42,461 nt of DNA from Vibrio splendidus 12E03. GTDB lineage: Bacteria > Pseudomonadota > Gammaproteobacteria > Enterobacterales > Vibrionaceae. The notes under the pieces were generated by a model, which was not told the origin of the DNA, ran no database searches, and worked only from the letters and a program-made list of their open reading frames with translations. This document shows positions 41,330 through 42,461 of this stretch, piece by piece. Every line of letters starts with the position of its first letter. Positions within the stretch are counted from its first letter, which is position 1. The position numbers and the translations under genes were made by a program. Where the stretch lies: contig NZ_AJZD02000205.1 of the NCBI RefSeq assembly GCF_000272105.2, forward strand, positions 1 to 42,461. Reading direction: 5' to 3'.

Positions 41330-42461
41330 TTAAGCAACCACGTCTTGTGGAGGTGTGCCTTCGCAGTTAGAAACGACGGCATCAATTTGAATTAGAGCAT
41401 TCATAGGAATCTCTGAAACCCCTACCACCGTTCTTGCCGGTAAGTCAGCATTAAAGAACGTCGTGTAGATCTCGTTCACCGCATCAATATCTGAAACATC
41501 TTTAAGCTGAATATTAATTTTCACCGTATCGTCCATGCTGTGGTCAACACTTTCGATTATCGCCTTAATATTTTGTAGGCACTGTTCAGCTTGTTCTTTT
41601 ATACCACCAGCAACCACTTCATTGGTTTTCGGATCTACAGGTAGTTGACCAGAAATATGATTGTAGTGAGAGAAAGCAACGGTGTGTGAATAAGACATAA
41701 ATGGCGCATCAACAGTATTATTCGCTTCAATAACCAGTAAACGAGTGTCTTCTGGTAATTGTGGCGGTGTACCGTCGCCATGTGCAACGGATGTATCGAT
41801 TTGAATTAAAGCGCCCATTGGTAGTTCAGCGGCATTAACAACCGTTCGCGCAGGTACGTAACTTGGGAAGAACTTAGCGCAAACTTCGTTTACCTTTTCT
41901 GCATCTTCAACATTTTTAAGGTAGATAGTGGTTTTAACCACATCATTCATGACATGACCGATACTCTCTAAAATCGTCTTAATGTTTGCTAAACATTGTG
42001 TCGTTTGCTCTGTGATACCACCTGAAACCAACTCACCTGTATTTACATCGATAGGCAATTGAGCCGAAAGATTGTTGTAGTGAGAAAAAGCCGCTGTCTG
42101 CGTCGATACAGCACTCTGAGGTGCATTATCTGTATTTCTTGATACCTTAACTAGTGCGCAAGGTGCTTGTGGTTTAGTGCCTTCGCCGTTAGAAATCAGA
42201 GCATCCATTTGCACTAGCGCATCGCTGTTTGGCAGTGCAGCTACACCCACAACGGTACGTGTAGGCAGGCTGTTGTTAAAGAAGCTTTTGTAAACTTCAT
42301 CGATAGCTTCAATATCAGAAATATTCTTAACGAAAACATTAATCTTCACCACATCATCCATAACATGGTCGATGCTTTCAACAATAGCTTTAATATTATT
42401 TAAGCATTGTTCTGCTTGGTCTTTAATATTACCGATTACGACTTCACCTGTTTTAGGGTCA
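41330..42461 (-). CDS. Tandem RidA-domain protein (runs off the right edge)
   Basis: The frame is open to the window end, so the 5' part is outside. Two complete RidA repeats and the C-terminal part of a third are visible, about 130 residues each. The repeats share FSHYNxxSxQLP(I/V)D, the AEQCLxNIKxIxES helix, (D)xVKxxxxLK(D/N)V and P(A/T)RTVV. The carboxylate-binding Arg is kept in every repeat, but the position of RidA Glu120 is Gln in all three (LIQID or LVQMD). No signal peptide can be judged without the N-terminus. RidA proteins are normally single-domain homotrimers, so a fused chain could form a pseudo-trimer. The substrate is unknown, and the Gln suggests binding or altered chemistry. 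Confidence 0.88.
   Translation of the reverse strand, partial: DPKTGEVVIGNIKDQAEQCLNNIKAIVESIDHVMDDVVKINVFVKNISDIEAIDEVYKSFFNNSLPTRTVVGVAALPNSDALVQMDALISNGEGTKPQAPCALVKVSRNTDNAPQSAVSTQTAAFSHYNNLSAQLPIDVNTGELVSGGITEQTTQCLANIKTILESIGHVMNDVVKTTIYLKNVEDAEKVNEVCAKFFPSYVPARTVVNAAELPMGALIQIDTSVAHGDGTPPQLPEDTRLLVIEANNTVDAPFMSYSHTVAFSHYNHISGQLPVDPKTNEVVAGGIKEQAEQCLQNIKAIIESVDHSMDDTVKINIQLKDVSDIDAVNEIYTTFFNADLPARTVVGVSEIPMNALIQIDAVVSNCEGTPPQDVVA

Noticed and set aside
1..42461. CRISPR arrays, tRNA/rRNA genes, integrases, transposases and toxin-antitoxin pairs
   Set aside because: None was seen on either strand; the repeats found are short and isolated.

Overview
This window looks like a piece of a Vibrio genome, most likely chromosome 2 of a Splendidus-clade-like species. 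The evidence is the set of close Vibrio-type homologues (ClcA, YggL, DacA, a large multidomain GH18 chitinase), the divergent hmpA/norR pair (arranged this way on chromosome 2 of V. cholerae), and the base composition and codon style. No rRNA, tRNA, insertion sequence, phage gene or CRISPR array was seen. The genus comes from remembered protein families, not from a search.

Layout. 1-2.0 kb: three genes of unknown role. 2.2-3.7 kb: divergent Lrp-type regulator and EamA/DMT exporter. 4.4-8.0 kb (minus): a compact operon encoding two secreted spondin-N-domain proteins, an OmpR-type response regulator and its histidine kinase. 8.4-11.0 kb: yggL and a Tat-exported PhoX phosphatase. 11.3-14.5 kb (minus): LysE exporter, DEAD-box helicase, CobW/COG0523 GTPase. 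15.0-17.6 kb: ClcA chloride/proton antiporter and a TDT-family transporter. 17.8-20.9 kb: divergent hmpA and norR, with a readable sigma-54/NorR control region between them. 21.0-23.6 kb: membrane-anchored glutaredoxin, OmpA-type lipoprotein, DsbA-like lipoprotein and anchored FKBP isomerase. 23.7-26.0 kb: NemR-like repressor, a 5'-damaged CurA-type reductase and a glutathione transferase, which look like an electrophile-response operon. 26.1-30.9 kb: RluA-type pseudouridine synthase with a coiled-coil N-terminus, YkgJ cysteine-cluster protein, DacA, DUF4136 lipoprotein, small membrane protein. 31.0-38.0 kb: diguanylate cyclase, chitinase, BCCT transporter. 38.1-42.5 kb: RidA, DUF417 membrane protein, GNAT and hexapeptide acyltransferases, a 49-residue membrane protein, a small lipoprotein, and a tandem-RidA protein running off the right edge.

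Working together. Two stress-defence blocks stand out: nitric oxide (hmpA/norR) and electrophile/thiol stress (nemR-like, curA-like, GST, glutaredoxin). The least explained unit is the spondin pair with its own two-component system, whose kinase appears to lack the usual G1 motif. The second is the protein made of repeated RidA domains in which the usual catalytic-site Glu reads as Gln in every repeat visible here. Many genes are bounded by clear hairpin terminators, listed individually.
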